Shown in pieces: positions 20,072-29,516 of a stretch of DNA of 64,000 nt. Every line of letters begins with the position of its first letter. Positions within the stretch are counted from its first letter, which is position 1. A model generated the notes under the pieces. It saw only the letters and a list, made by a program, of their open reading frames with translations, was not told where the DNA came from and did no database searches. A program made the position numbers and the translations under genes. This DNA is from Pseudanabaena sp. (GTDB lineage Bacteria > Cyanobacteriota > Cyanobacteriia > Pseudanabaenales > Pseudanabaenaceae): the NCBI GenBank assembly GCA_003249035.1, contig QBMK01000007.1, forward strand, positions 62,001-126,000, written 5' to 3'.

Positions 20072-20393
20072 ATAGCCCTAAAGTTTTGGCGTATTCACAG
20101 TCAGCATTGGCTCCTTCAGCATCACCAAGTTTTGCCTTGGCTAAGCCCCGATTAAAATAGGCTGGTGCAGCGTCGAGAGCAAGTTCGATCACCTTGTTAT
20201 AATCCTCGATCGCACCAGCATAGTCTTCGATTTCAGAGCGATCGTAGGCGCGGTTGTAGTATGCCTCTGCATAGTTTGGATCGATGGCGATCGCGGCGGT
20301 ATAGTCAGCGATCGCACCTGCAAAATCTTCATTTTCGGCACGTTCCATGCCGCGATCGTTGTAGGCTTCTGCGGAATCAAGTTTGTCCGTCAT
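20070..20393 (-). CDS. Small TPR protein
   Basis: A 107-residue protein built almost wholly of three tetratricopeptide repeats (YNDRGMERAENEDFAGAIADYTAAIAIDP, then two more with A-Y-Y-N-R-A and A-Y-F-N-R-G starts). There is no signal peptide. TPR units form helical scaffolds for protein contacts, so the partner decides the function and nothing nearby identifies it. The gene is monocistronic, flanked downstream by a strong stem-loop and divergent from ictB across 107 nt. Confidence 0.85.
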   Translation of the reverse strand: MTDKLDSAEAYNDRGMERAENEDFAGAIADYTAAIAIDPNYAEAYYNRAYDRSEIEDYAGAIEDYNKVIELALDAAPAYFNRGLAKAKLGDAEGANADCEYAKTLGL

Positions 20394-20500
20394 TGCTTTA
20401 AAAAATAATTACTTCCTGTGTTTTTCTTCTAAGATACAAGGTGTGAGGTCTGTTAGACCTAATATTTTTTGCACTGACTATCACCAGTTAATTCTCTAGT

Positions 20501-21844
20501 ATGAATTCCAAGCTCAAACTACCATTTGTCCATGTCTACAATAAATTTTTGCAGTTAATAAGCCCATTACAGGCATGGCGCGATAGTAGCCAATTATTAG
20601 GTGCGAAATTTTTGGGCGGTTTGTTAGTTATTCTCATCGCCACTTTGCCTTTTCTAGAGAATGCTCAAACTGGGGTAATTGGGGCGGCTGTAGCGATCGC
20701 ATGGTTGATGATGTGGCTTAGCGATCGGCGTAATGCCGAAGATCAATCAGTACCAATTTGGACACCGATTCATTTACCTTTGATTAGCTATTGGGCGATC
20801 GCGCTTATTGCCACACTGCTCTCACCTGTGCGTGTAGCTGCGCTCGACGGCATGTTGAAGCTAACCATCTATATGCTTACCTTCGTGTCGATGAGTCGGA
20901 TGATGCGCTTGGGTTGGCGATCGGTTTTTGTCGGTACATATTTGGTAACCACATTGCTAGTTTGTGCATACGCAGTGCAGCAATGGTATCTCGGTGCACC
21001 TGAATTAGCAACATGGACTGATATTACTTCCGAGACAGCGGGAATTACTCGCGTCTATAGTTTCCTTGGTAATCCTAATTTGCTTGCTGGATATCTCATG
21101 CCAGCTTTACCTCTAGGAGCGATCGCCGCCATTCATTGGCGCAGTTGGGGAATGAAGATATTGGGCGCGATCGTTGCCATATTGGGCGCATTTTGTATTA
21201 CTCAGACCCAAAGCCGTGGTGGACTATTGGGATTGGCTGCTGAAAGCTTTGCCCTAGTGCTTCTATTAGTTTACTGGTGGGGCAAGCGTTTACCAACTTG
21301 GACTTTGCCAGCTACTTTCGGCGGAACCGCAGGTGCGATAGCTTTAGGAACAGTGCTTGTTCCGACTTTGCGTAAGCGCGTTTTCAGTATTTTTGGAACT
21401 GAAGATAGCAGTAATGCTTTTCGGGTCAATGTTTGGATGTCAGTGTTAAATATGATCAAAGCCAAACCAATTTTAGGAATCGGACCCGGAAATAAAGCTT
21501 TTAACCTAGTTTATCCGCTCTATCAGCGATCTGGATATAGTGCTCTCGGTGCTTATTCGGTTCCATTAGAGTTAACCGTAGAGACAGGTATTGTCGGCGT
21601 AATTTGTTATGGCTGGATGATTTTCACTGTCTTTCGCCAAGCATGGATAGCACTGAATCGATTAAGAATTGATCGCGATGCCAATGGGTTGTGGATTATC
21701 GCCGCGATCGCGACTATCGTTGGCATGATGACGCATGGCTTATTCGATACGGTTTGGTATCGACCTCAAGTGCAATTACTCTGGTGGCTTGCGATCGCCA
21801 TCATTAGCAGTTTCTATATTGCTCCAATCAAAATCAAACAATAG
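20501..21844 (+). CDS. ictB: IctB-family membrane protein (O-antigen ligase fold)
   Basis: A 447-residue integral membrane protein with about ten hydrophobic helices and a Wzy/O-antigen-ligase type periplasmic loop (ILGIGPGNKAFNLVYPLYQRSGYSALGAYSVPLELTVETG). The N-terminal HVYNKFLQLISPLQAWRDSSQLLG and FLENAQTGVIG segments are characteristic of IctB. It was named for an effect on inorganic carbon accumulation in Synechococcus, but the fold is that of glycan ligases and transport is not proven. It stands alone between the TPR gene and a terminator at 21840. Confidence 0.9.
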   Translation: MNSKLKLPFVHVYNKFLQLISPLQAWRDSSQLLGAKFLGGLLVILIATLPFLENAQTGVIGAAVAIAWLMMWLSDRRNAEDQSVPIWTPIHLPLISYWAIALIATLLSPVRVAALDGMLKLTIYMLTFVSMSRMMRLGWRSVFVGTYLVTTLLVCAYAVQQWYLGAPELATWTDITSETAGITRVYSFLGNPNLLAGYLMPALPLGAIAAIHWRSWGMKILGAIVAILGAFCITQTQSRGGLLGLAAESFALVLLLVYWWGKRLPTWTLPATFGGTAGAIALGTVLVPTLRKRVFSIFGTEDSSNAFRVNVWMSVLNMIKAKPILGIGPGNKAFNLVYPLYQRSGYSALGAYSVPLELTVETGIVGVICYGWMIFTVFRQAWIALNRLRIDRDANGLWIIAAIATIVGMMTHGLFDTVWYRPQVQLLWWLAIAIISSFYIAPIKIKQ

Positions 21845-21876
21845 AAAAAGAGTCGCTACGCGCCCCTTTTTCTATT
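21840..21876. terminator. Stem-loop terminator after ictB
   Basis: Eleven-bp arms AATAGAAAAAG and CTTTTTCTATT enclose a 15-nt loop containing GTCGCTACGCG. The stem begins at the ictB stop codon and ends in a T-rich arm on the plus strand. It also faces the converging cyaC-like gene. Confidence 0.75.
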
Positions 21877-21894
21877 AGTAGCGGCAGCTATAAC

Positions 21895-24800
21895 TTAACT
21901 ATCTACAAAAAAGGTGATTACAGCTTCATCAATGCCTTTAAGTTTAAGCGGTTCACGCTTGCGAAGCTCCTCATCATTGAGATAATCTGCAACCGCCGCC
22001 GAAACGAGAATACAATCAGGTTCTGCCGCAGCTTGGATACGTGCAGCAATATTTACCGTGGGACCGATCGCTGTATAGTCCGATCGCTCCGCACTACCAA
22101 ACATCCCCACCACTGCCGTACCTTGATGAATGCCACAGCGAAAACTGACTGTGGGAATGCCCTGAGAAGCCCATTGCTTATTGAGTACTGCAAGCGATCG
22201 CTGCATATGTTTGGCTGTCTGAACGGCACGACGTACTTGTTCGTAAGGGCTGCAATCTTCAGGCGCACCAAAGAGAGCCATGATGCCATCACCCATAAAC
22301 TTATCAACCGTGCCACTATTTGCAAAAATTGCTTCAGTCATAGCAGCGAGATATTGATTAAGAAGTTCCGCAACACGACGCGATCGCAAGGTATTGGAAA
22401 GGGGCGTAAAACCGACAATATCTGTAAATAGAACTGTAATCATCCTTGGCTCAGGACGCAGATCGAGGTTGAGTTCTCCGGTAGCAGCTTTGGAAACAAG
22501 ACTAGGTGGTAGAAAGCGTTTAAGAACTGATTCAGTTAAATAGAGATTAAGCTGAGCAACGCGGCGTTCATTCGTTTTAAGGGCTAACAAATTGCGAACT
22601 GCCGCTAATAATTCGCGATCGTTAAATGGCTTAGTTAAGTATGCATCAGCTCCCATTTCTGTCCCTTCGATGCGAGTCTCTTCATTGGCTTTAGCGGTTA
22701 GCAAAATCATGGGAGTGCCTGATAGTTTTGGATCTTGGCGAATCATGGCAATTAAGTCTAACCCAGAGACTTGAGGCATCATCAAATCGGTGACGATTAA
22801 ATCAGGGCTATGCTCTTGAGCTTGAGTATAGCCATGTGCGCCGTTATGAGCCGAGATCACACTATAGCCTGCCTGATTGAGAACGCGCCTTAAATACCCA
22901 CGCAGATCGCGATTGTCATCAACAATTAAAATTTTGCCTGTAAAAATATCCAATGAGTCTTCATCTTTAATATCGATGATTGTTTCATCTTGTATACCCA
23001 AATCAGTTTCTAGATCTGCTAGTTCCACAGATGCTCTCGATAGTTGCAAATCCGCAGGAAGGCTGGTAACTTGATCGGCTGGTAAATGTTGTTTGCCAGT
23101 GGGAATCGCGATCGCAAAGGTAGTGCCAAAGCCATAGTCTGAGGTGACTGATATATTGCCCCCGTGGAGATCCACCAATTCTTTGACCAGTGATAAACCT
23201 AAACCACTGCCCTCATAGCTACGATTAACAGAACCTTCGGCTTGACGAAACCGATCAAACAGGAAGGGAATTTGATCTTGACGAATTCCAATCCCAGTAT
23301 CTTGTACGCATAGAATACATTGTTTGCCATCAGGATCGGCAGAAATACTGACAGTAATACTACCGTTACTAGGAGTGAATTTCATCGCATTTGACAGTAG
23401 ATTATAGAGAACCTTGTCAAACTTCTCTAAGTCTAGATAGATCTCTGGACATTCATTAAGATCGCTAAATAGATGAATATTTTTGCGATCGCAATAAGGG
23501 CGAAAGGACTCGATGGTTTGACTTGTAAATTCGACAAGGTTGCAAGGACGGAAACAAGCTTGCATTTTGCCAGCGTCAAGGCGTTGGATGTCGAGTAGCT
23601 GATTAACTAAACGCAACAAACGACGACAGTTTCGCAAGGCAATGACAGATTGCTCATAGGGAAGTCCAAAGGATTGCTCGATCGCTGATTCTAAGGGACC
23701 AATGGTAAGGGTGAGGGGTGTACGGAATTCATGGGAGAGGTTTTGAAAAAATTCAGTTTTTTGGCGATCGAGTTCTAGAAGTTGCTGCGCTTGTTGGCGA
23801 GTTTTTTGAAAGAGATTGGCTTGTTGGACTGCGATTGCCGCCTGAGATGCTACTGCCTGTACTAAAGAGACCTCTTCAGGTTGCCATTGCCGAGGAAGCT
23901 TATTTTGCCGCATAGAAATACTACCAATAATCTTGCCATCGGCTAATAATGGAACCATCAGTAAAGAACGTGCAATGGAGCGCAATGGTAGGTCAATAAT
24001 GTTCCATTCAGGATCCTCATGCAAATCAGAGATTGCGACAGGTTGCTTTGATTCGATTAAAGCCTGAAAGACTGGATTGACAGATATATTTACAATCGAT
24101 TGTGGTAATGATGGTTCGCCAGAAATTGACTTATCATGAACTACTTCATTAGGTTCAAGCAAATGTAATCCCACACAGCGCAAAAAATGATCTTCTTCAG
24201 TCCAAAGAGACAAGGCACAACTGTCAGAATTTAAGGCCTGTCCTAATTGTTGCGTAATAGATGCAAAAATCTTTTGAGGATCGAGACTGGAGCGGATTGT
24301 GCTGGTAATCGTATTGAGTAAAGATTCTCTTTGAGCAAGTTCCTGAATGCGATCGTAGGCTCTGGCACGGGAACTGACGATTGCCGCTTGATCGGCTGCT
24401 AATTCAATTAAGGCTAATTCATCACTACTCCATATATGTGGGCTTTCACTGTGATAGAGGGCTAGCATTGCTAAACATTCTTTTTGGACTTCTAAAGGAA
24501 CGAATAGGACTGATTTAACGTTCGCTTGGGCATAGATCGATTTATCAGCTTCAGAAACATGCCGATCATCATCGATGTTACTAATGGCAGTAATCTGCGA
24601 TCGCAAGGTGATAATTTTAGATAGCTGAGGCAAAATAGAGATCGGATCACTACTATAAGCAAAATAGTTCTCTGAAATCATTCCATTCTCAACCAATTGC
24701 AAAATGCTGCCTGAAGCATCAAAATTACGAGCGATAGATTCGGCGATCACGGAAAGAATTTCTTGATATGGTGCGTCACTATCTGCTGACGAAGCGATCG

Positions 24801-25248
24801 CATTCAGGAGCGATTGTTGACGCAGAGTGCGACGCAACTCAGCAGTACGGCTTCGCAAAATATTATGGGTGTCAATGGCTTGACGGACTAGATTTTTTAG
24901 CTCTGCTTCGTTCCAGGGTTTAGAGACATATTTGAATACTTTGCAAGTATTAACTGCCTCAACCAAATCCGCAACGTCAGTATAACCAGTCAAAATTATC
25001 CGCATCGTGTCGGGATATTTAACCGCCATTTTGCCCAAGAATTCGGTTCCACTCATTATCGGCATTCTTTGATCAGAAATAATCACCGCGACTTCCCCTT
25101 CGCGATCAAGTAATTCTAATGCTTCCAAACCACCATTGGCACGTAAGACTTTATAATCTCGATAAAAAATCCGAAACAGCAAATCCAAGTTATCAGGTTC
25201 ATCATCGATAACTAGCAACTTAGGTTTTGGGGCGATTTGCAAACCCAT
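21895..25248 (-). CDS. CyaC-like hybrid kinase with class III adenylate cyclase
   Basis: A 1117-residue soluble signalling protein. Domain order: receiver (acceptor D59, ISDQRMP, Lys in VSKPW), two GAF domains (about 155-300 and 315-480), HisKA (phospho-acceptor H506 in NLSHEFRTPL), HATPase (N-box LLSNAMKFTP near 617-626, DTGIGI, GSGLGL), second receiver (D821, TKP), and a C-terminal class III cyclase (from about 935). The cyclase has both metal aspartates (D943, D987), the adenine-selecting Lys983 and D1057/T1059, and the N1066/R1070 pair, so it should be active on ATP. This order resembles CyaC of Anabaena and Spirulina, where phosphorelay controls cAMP output. The GAF ligands are not predictable from the sequence. 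Confidence 0.9.
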   Translation of the reverse strand: MGLQIAPKPKLLVIDDEPDNLDLLFRIFYRDYKVLRANGGLEALELLDREGEVAVIISDQRMPIMSGTEFLGKMAVKYPDTMRIILTGYTDVADLVEAVNTCKVFKYVSKPWNEAELKNLVRQAIDTHNILRSRTAELRRTLRQQSLLNAIASSADSDAPYQEILSVIAESIARNFDASGSILQLVENGMISENYFAYSSDPISILPQLSKIITLRSQITAISNIDDDRHVSEADKSIYAQANVKSVLFVPLEVQKECLAMLALYHSESPHIWSSDELALIELAADQAAIVSSRARAYDRIQELAQRESLLNTITSTIRSSLDPQKIFASITQQLGQALNSDSCALSLWTEEDHFLRCVGLHLLEPNEVVHDKSISGEPSLPQSIVNISVNPVFQALIESKQPVAISDLHEDPEWNIIDLPLRSIARSLLMVPLLADGKIIGSISMRQNKLPRQWQPEEVSLVQAVASQAAIAVQQANLFQKTRQQAQQLLELDRQKTEFFQNLSHEFRTPLTLTIGPLESAIEQSFGLPYEQSVIALRNCRRLLRLVNQLLDIQRLDAGKMQACFRPCNLVEFTSQTIESFRPYCDRKNIHLFSDLNECPEIYLDLEKFDKVLYNLLSNAMKFTPSNGSITVSISADPDGKQCILCVQDTGIGIRQDQIPFLFDRFRQAEGSVNRSYEGSGLGLSLVKELVDLHGGNISVTSDYGFGTTFAIAIPTGKQHLPADQVTSLPADLQLSRASVELADLETDLGIQDETIIDIKDEDSLDIFTGKILIVDDNRDLRGYLRRVLNQAGYSVISAHNGAHGYTQAQEHSPDLIVTDLMMPQVSGLDLIAMIRQDPKLSGTPMILLTAKANEETRIEGTEMGADAYLTKPFNDRELLAAVRNLLALKTNERRVAQLNLYLTESVLKRFLPPSLVSKAATGELNLDLRPEPRMITVLFTDIVGFTPLSNTLRSRRVAELLNQYLAAMTEAIFANSGTVDKFMGDGIMALFGAPEDCSPYEQVRRAVQTAKHMQRSLAVLNKQWASQGIPTVSFRCGIHQGTAVVGMFGSAERSDYTAIGPTVNIAARIQAAAEPDCILVSAAVADYLNDEELRKREPLKLKGIDEAVITFFVDS

Positions 25249-25717
25249 GGAGCTACTTCTTCCTAAAATTTTGACTTCGGATGAATCTAGATTTACGGAC
25301 TAGTGGTAAGTGATACCGTTAATCCTAATTCTATTAATAAATATTCTGAAAAAAGTATCACTGGATATTGATGTGAATGAGCTTAAAGTTAAAAATCGCT
25401 GATTGATTCTGAATATATTTCTTTTAACATCATAACCGAATATTCCTTATGCTAAAACACAAAATTGCCATGACATTTTGTGTTTTTAAAGCCCCTACTG
25501 GATTTGATTTTCAATTCGCAAAAGCGTGACGATACTCTTGTGAATTGGTGTTGAGAGTTTTTCTAGAAATCAACCATTGTTTCTCACTATGGCACTCTTA
25601 AAATTATCGGAAACATAATAAACTCCTATAAACTTTTTCAAACGCTATGCAAAGCATCAAGTTTGAAAAAAATATTGAATCGAGTTTGAGCATAAAGTGC
25701 TGTAGAGATGAAGCCAA
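25249..25717. other. Gap between murE and the cyclase gene
   Basis: There is no coding frame of interest. One stem-loop with 12-bp arms AAAACACAAAAT / ATTTTGTGTTTT and a 9-nt loop lies at 25454-25486. It could end minus-strand transcripts from murE; otherwise the gap should hold the cyclase gene promoter. Confidence 0.5.
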
Positions 25718-27214
25718 CTATCGAGTCAAGTTTAGTCGGTTGATTAAAGCTGATTGAGCCTCTTCGCGATCATCGAAATGAATTTTTTCCCTCCCGATAA
25801 TTTGATAGTCTTCATGTCCTTTCCCAGCAATCAAAATTGTATCGCCTGATTGAGCCTCAGAAATAGCTATTTGGATACATTTATGCCGATCTCCCTCGAC
25901 CTTAATTGGCTTATCGCCAATATGTGTATTGACTCCCACGACAACATCATTGAGGATTTTCTGAGGATCTTCTGTGCGCGGATTATCGGAAGTCACATAA
26001 ACGCGATCTGCTAGTCTTGCAGCGATGCCGCCCATTAATGGACGTTTGGTGCGATCGCGATCGCCACCACAACCAAAGACACAAATTAATTCGCGCTGGG
26101 TAAAGGGACGCATCGCCTTCAATAGGTTTTCGAGACTGTCAGGAGTATGGGCATAGTCCACCACGACCGTCACATCTTGATCATCGCTGACCTGCACTCG
26201 TTCCACACGACCAGGGACATTTTTAAATTCTGGTAAGCGGCTCACCACCTCAGTCAAACTCATCCCCATATGCAGAGCTGTAGCGATCGCTGCCAAGATA
26301 TTCTCGACATTAAAGCGCCCAACCAGTGGTGAGGTAAAAGCGATCGCCCCCTGCGGAGTATGTAAGGTTCCCGTAGCGCCATTGGGCAAATAGATCAAAT
26401 TCTCAGTATAAAAATCCGCTTGAGAATTGCTAATGCTATATGTCCAGATCGGCTTATCAGTCATTTGCACCAAACGCTGCCCAAAAGGATCATCAAAATT
26501 GATAATTGCCCTGCTTTGCAAATAGGTATCACTAAACAGCAGAGCTTTTGCCTGAAAATAAGACTCTAAGTCTTTGTGATAGTCCAAATGATCTTGGGTC
26601 AAATTGGTAAATACTGCTACCTCGAAAGGACAACCTAATACTCGCTGTTGGTCTAAAGCATGGGAGCTAACCTCCATCAATCCCACATCACAGCCTGCGG
26701 CGATCGCTTCGGCAAGTTGTGCCTGCAATTCTACGGCAAAGGGCGTAGTATGGCTTGCCGTCTTAGAGTAGCCAGCCCAACGGGTATATAACGTCCCAAA
26801 TAGCGCTGCCGCGTATTGAGTTTGCAGTAAAAACTCGATCAGGTGAGTGGTAGTAGTTTTCCCATTTGTCCCAGTCACTCCCACTAATTTCAGCTTTTGA
26901 GCTGGATAATCATAAAATGCGGTGGCAATTTTACTGCAAGCAACAACCACATCATCAACAGCGATCGCAGTTAACTGATTTTGCTTAGATAAATTATCAA
27001 AAGCCTCATGGGAAACGATTGCGGCGATTGCCCCCTGTGAGATTGCCTGCGGCGCAAATTTTCCGCCATCTACCTGAGTCCCCGTCATCCCAATAAACAA
27101 GTCACCCGATTGACAAGCACGCGAATCGGTAATTACACGCTTTACTTCTAGGCTATCTAGTTCAGGATAATTATTTTGATACCCTGCCAATGCTAGCAAT
27201 TGTCCTAAAAGCAT
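25718..27214 (-). CDS. murE: UDP-MurNAc-tripeptide synthetase MurE
   Basis: Mur ligase that adds the third amino acid to UDP-MurNAc-L-Ala-D-Glu in the cytoplasm. The ATP-binding loop GTNGKTT lies at about residues 115-121. The DNPR motif in TSDNPRTEDPQK is the mark of meso-diaminopimelate-specific enzymes. I start at the Met at 27214 (MLLGQLLALAGY), which gives 498 residues, the normal length. The longer frame beginning at 27283 adds 23 residues without family resemblance. Conserved HTTP, SSHALDQ and FTNLTQDHLDYH motifs are present. The gene is isolated from other mur genes and divergent from the desaturase gene. Confidence 0.93.
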   Translation of the reverse strand: MLLGQLLALAGYQNNYPELDSLEVKRVITDSRACQSGDLFIGMTGTQVDGGKFAPQAISQGAIAAIVSHEAFDNLSKQNQLTAIAVDDVVVACSKIATAFYDYPAQKLKLVGVTGTNGKTTTTHLIEFLLQTQYAAALFGTLYTRWAGYSKTASHTTPFAVELQAQLAEAIAAGCDVGLMEVSSHALDQQRVLGCPFEVAVFTNLTQDHLDYHKDLESYFQAKALLFSDTYLQSRAIINFDDPFGQRLVQMTDKPIWTYSISNSQADFYTENLIYLPNGATGTLHTPQGAIAFTSPLVGRFNVENILAAIATALHMGMSLTEVVSRLPEFKNVPGRVERVQVSDDQDVTVVVDYAHTPDSLENLLKAMRPFTQRELICVFGCGGDRDRTKRPLMGGIAARLADRVYVTSDNPRTEDPQKILNDVVVGVNTHIGDKPIKVEGDRHKCIQIAISEAQSGDTILIAGKGHEDYQIIGREKIHFDDREEAQSALINRLNLTR

Positions 27215-27372
27215 AATTTCTCGATCCTTCTCAAAAGCACAAAATATCTCAGAATTCTTACACAAAATCTTGATTTGTGACAACTGTATTTGCTGCGATC
27301 GCCATTTTAGTGAAAGTATATTGCCACAAGTTTAATCGTATAGATTCTGGCACTAGTCTTTGGGAAAATCAA

Positions 27373-27423
27373 AACCTAAGAATTAATTGGCGATGCAAAG
27401 CGCCGCCAACTAATTCTTAGGTT
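27373..27423. repeat. GC-core stem-loop between divergent murE and desaturase genes
   Basis: Arms of 16 nt (AACCTAAGAATTAATT against AACTAATTCTTAGGTT, one mismatch) flank GGCGATGCAAAGCGCCGCC at 27389-27407, a version of the core seen at 20044, 38287 and 59424. It lies upstream of both neighbouring start codons, so it is not a terminator for either gene. The rest of the gap (27215-27729) includes the short palindrome ATTCCCTTGTCAAGGGAAT at 27451-27469. Confidence 0.75.
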
Positions 27424-27729
27424 CAAGCTATAAAGAACAGTCTAATTCCCTTGTCAAGGGAATTTGCAAGGGAATCATGTAATATCAGGAATATAACGCG
27501 ATCGCTGATCAAAAGGCTTTGCACTATCAAAAAATAAGTTTTTGCCAAATAAAAACCGAATTTGAGTTTAAATTCTAATTTTTAAGAGTTTTGTTACACT
27601 TTTGGGAAATTAGCGTTAAGAGAACTTCATAGACTAAATGATCCCAAAATTCTTGCGGTCATTATTGGATTTTTTTAGATCTTTATTAGCAAAAATTATA
27701 AATACGAAATTGATTGGAAATGGTAAAAG

Positions 27730-28848
27730 ATGCAAGATCGGTATGAATCTCAGCAATTTGTGATTAGTCAAGATAAAGAACCAGCAAAAAAAATAAAATT
27801 CGCCAAGAATAGTGGATTTCAGAATGAACTAAGACGACGGGTTGACGAACTTTTTCAAGGTGGCGATCTTAAGGAGCGTGATTGTCCACAAATGTATGCC
27901 AAGACTGCGATCTTGTTGCTGAGTTTTTTTGGATTATATTCTGTATTAGTATTTCTTGCTCAGACATGGTGGCAGATAGTTCCGCTTTGTATTGCCCTCG
28001 GCATTGTCACAGCAGGAATTGGGTTTAGTATTCAGCACGATGGCGCACACCATGCATATTCAAATTTTGCTTGGGTAAACAAGCTGATGTCGATGAGCTT
28101 AGATTTAATCGGCGGGAGTTCTTATATCTGGCATTGGAAACATGATGTGCTGCATCACACCTACGTAAATATTGCTGGCTACGATATGGATCTAGAGGTA
28201 GGGATTTTTGGCAGACTTTCTCCTTCTCATGAGCGACTTCCATTTCATCGTTGGCAACATTATTATCTTTGGTTGCTATATGGTTTGTTAGCAATCAAAT
28301 GGCATTTATACGATGATTTTTATTGTCTGATCGCTGGCAAAATAGGCGATCGCACTTATCCTCGTCCAACAAAGAACAATCTCACGATATTCTTTGGTGG
28401 CAAGCTCATCTTTTTCACGATTGCCTTTGCAATTCCCTTACTATTTCACTCAGTATGGATGGTCTTAGCTAGTTATGCTTTAGTCGCGGTAACTTTAGGC
28501 ATAGTACTTAGTGTTGTATTTCAATTAGCACATGTAGTCGAACAAGCAAATTTTCCGATTCCCATTGAGCAGGCTAACACCATCGAGAATGATTGGGCAG
28601 TACATCAAATTGAGACGACGGTGAATTTCTCCCGTAATAGTCCGTTTGTGACATGGCTATTAGGTGGTTTGAATTTCCAAGTTGAGCATCACCTCTTTCC
28701 AAATATTTGTCACGTCAATTATCCAGCAATTTCCAAAGTGGTCGAGCAAACGTGTCAAGAATTTGGGGTGAGATACAACTATCACAATTCTTTTTGGGCA
28801 GGTTGCCTCTCTCATTTTCATTGGTTGCGTCGCATGGGCATCTCCTAA
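27730..28848 (+). CDS. DesD-like acyl-lipid fatty acid desaturase
   Basis: A 372-residue membrane di-iron desaturase. The three histidine boxes are HDGAHH (103-108), HDVLHH (138-143) and QVEHH (317-321). The Gln in the third box is typical of front-end (delta-6 type) desaturases such as cyanobacterial DesD. Hydrophobic segments near 60-100 and 225-270 fit the usual four-helix layout. The N-terminus (KIKFAKNSGFQNELRRRVDE) matches that family too. The substrate is probably a glycerolipid-bound C18 acyl chain with electrons from ferredoxin; position specificity cannot be proven by sequence. It is monocistronic, with IS debris directly downstream. Confidence 0.87.
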   Translation: MQDRYESQQFVISQDKEPAKKIKFAKNSGFQNELRRRVDELFQGGDLKERDCPQMYAKTAILLLSFFGLYSVLVFLAQTWWQIVPLCIALGIVTAGIGFSIQHDGAHHAYSNFAWVNKLMSMSLDLIGGSSYIWHWKHDVLHHTYVNIAGYDMDLEVGIFGRLSPSHERLPFHRWQHYYLWLLYGLLAIKWHLYDDFYCLIAGKIGDRTYPRPTKNNLTIFFGGKLIFFTIAFAIPLLFHSVWMVLASYALVAVTLGIVLSVVFQLAHVVEQANFPIPIEQANTIENDWAVHQIETTVNFSRNSPFVTWLLGGLNFQVEHHLFPNICHVNYPAISKVVEQTCQEFGVRYNYHNSFWAGCLSHFHWLRRMGIS

Positions 28849-28953
28849 AAGCGAAAAGAGAGCAATGCACTTTTTGTTGCATTACGTTGCGCTAAAACTA
28901 GAAACGAGATGTTGGATAATGGTGCTGCACAGCATTACCATTACCCAAAATTG

Positions 28954-29516
28954 GGCGTTGCACCAATGAAGGATTAAATATAAAGATAACGAGTTTAAGC
29001 AATGAAAAATAATGAAATGTCCAAAGTGTGGTTCAACACATATTCGTAAAAACGGGAAACGAGGAGACAAACAAAATCATATTTGTGCTGATTGCAGTCT
29101 TCAGTTCATAGATCATTACTCAGAGCTTGGATATTCCCAAGATGTCAAAAAAATATGCCTAAAAATGCACTGCAACGGCATGGGATTTAGACAGATTGAG
29201 AGATGCATTGATGTTAGCCACAACTCGGTAATCAACTGGGTAAAAGAAGTAGCCCAGCAATTACCAGAGCATCCACCGATTGAGACTATTCCTGATGTCG
29301 GAGAACTGGATGAACACCAAACTTTTGTTGGGATAAAAAAACTTAATTTGGCTCTGGACTGCGGTAAATCATTTTAGCCAAGGTATATTGGCTTGGGTAT
29401 TAGGGGACAGGAGTAGTAAAACCTTTGAACCTCTATAGACATTGATTAAGGTTTGGCAATTCAAGTACAAATCGATTCCCACCTTTTCTTGATTCATCTT
29501 TCATTTGTGCAACGCC
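28954..29516 (+). mobile_element. Deleted IS1-family element with both terminal repeats
   Basis: Left end GGCGTTGCACCAATGAAGGAT (28954-28974, shown as 21 positions) matches the inverted right end at 29496-29516 in 19 of 21 positions. Between them lies the InsA-like reading frame and a short remainder of InsB. At 563 bp it is shorter than a normal IS1-type element of roughly 700-770 bp, and the missing part is the 3' half of the catalytic region. No target duplication is seen at the ends. Confidence 0.75.
29012..29480 (+). pseudogene. IS1-family transposase, broken
   Basis: The first 110 codons read as an IS1-type transposase: zinc ribbon CPKCGSTHIRKNGKR with CADC, then a helix-turn-helix and the start of the DDE domain (ELDEHQTFVG). 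At the A7 run at 29335-29341 the frame must change by one base to continue as LIWLWTAVNHFSQGILAWVLGDRSSKTFEPL. That second frame then meets a TAG where family members have Trp, and matching sequence ends near 29480. The combination of frameshift, nonsense codon and truncation means it is dead. The A-run is where functional IS1 elements use programmed frameshifting, so the shift itself may be ancestral. Confidence 0.8.

Noticed and set aside
28882-29070. 62-codon minus-strand frame near the IS1 left end
   Set aside because: It is antisense to the IS1 transposase and crosses the terminal repeat; I tested it as the missing IS630 C-terminus and saw no match.
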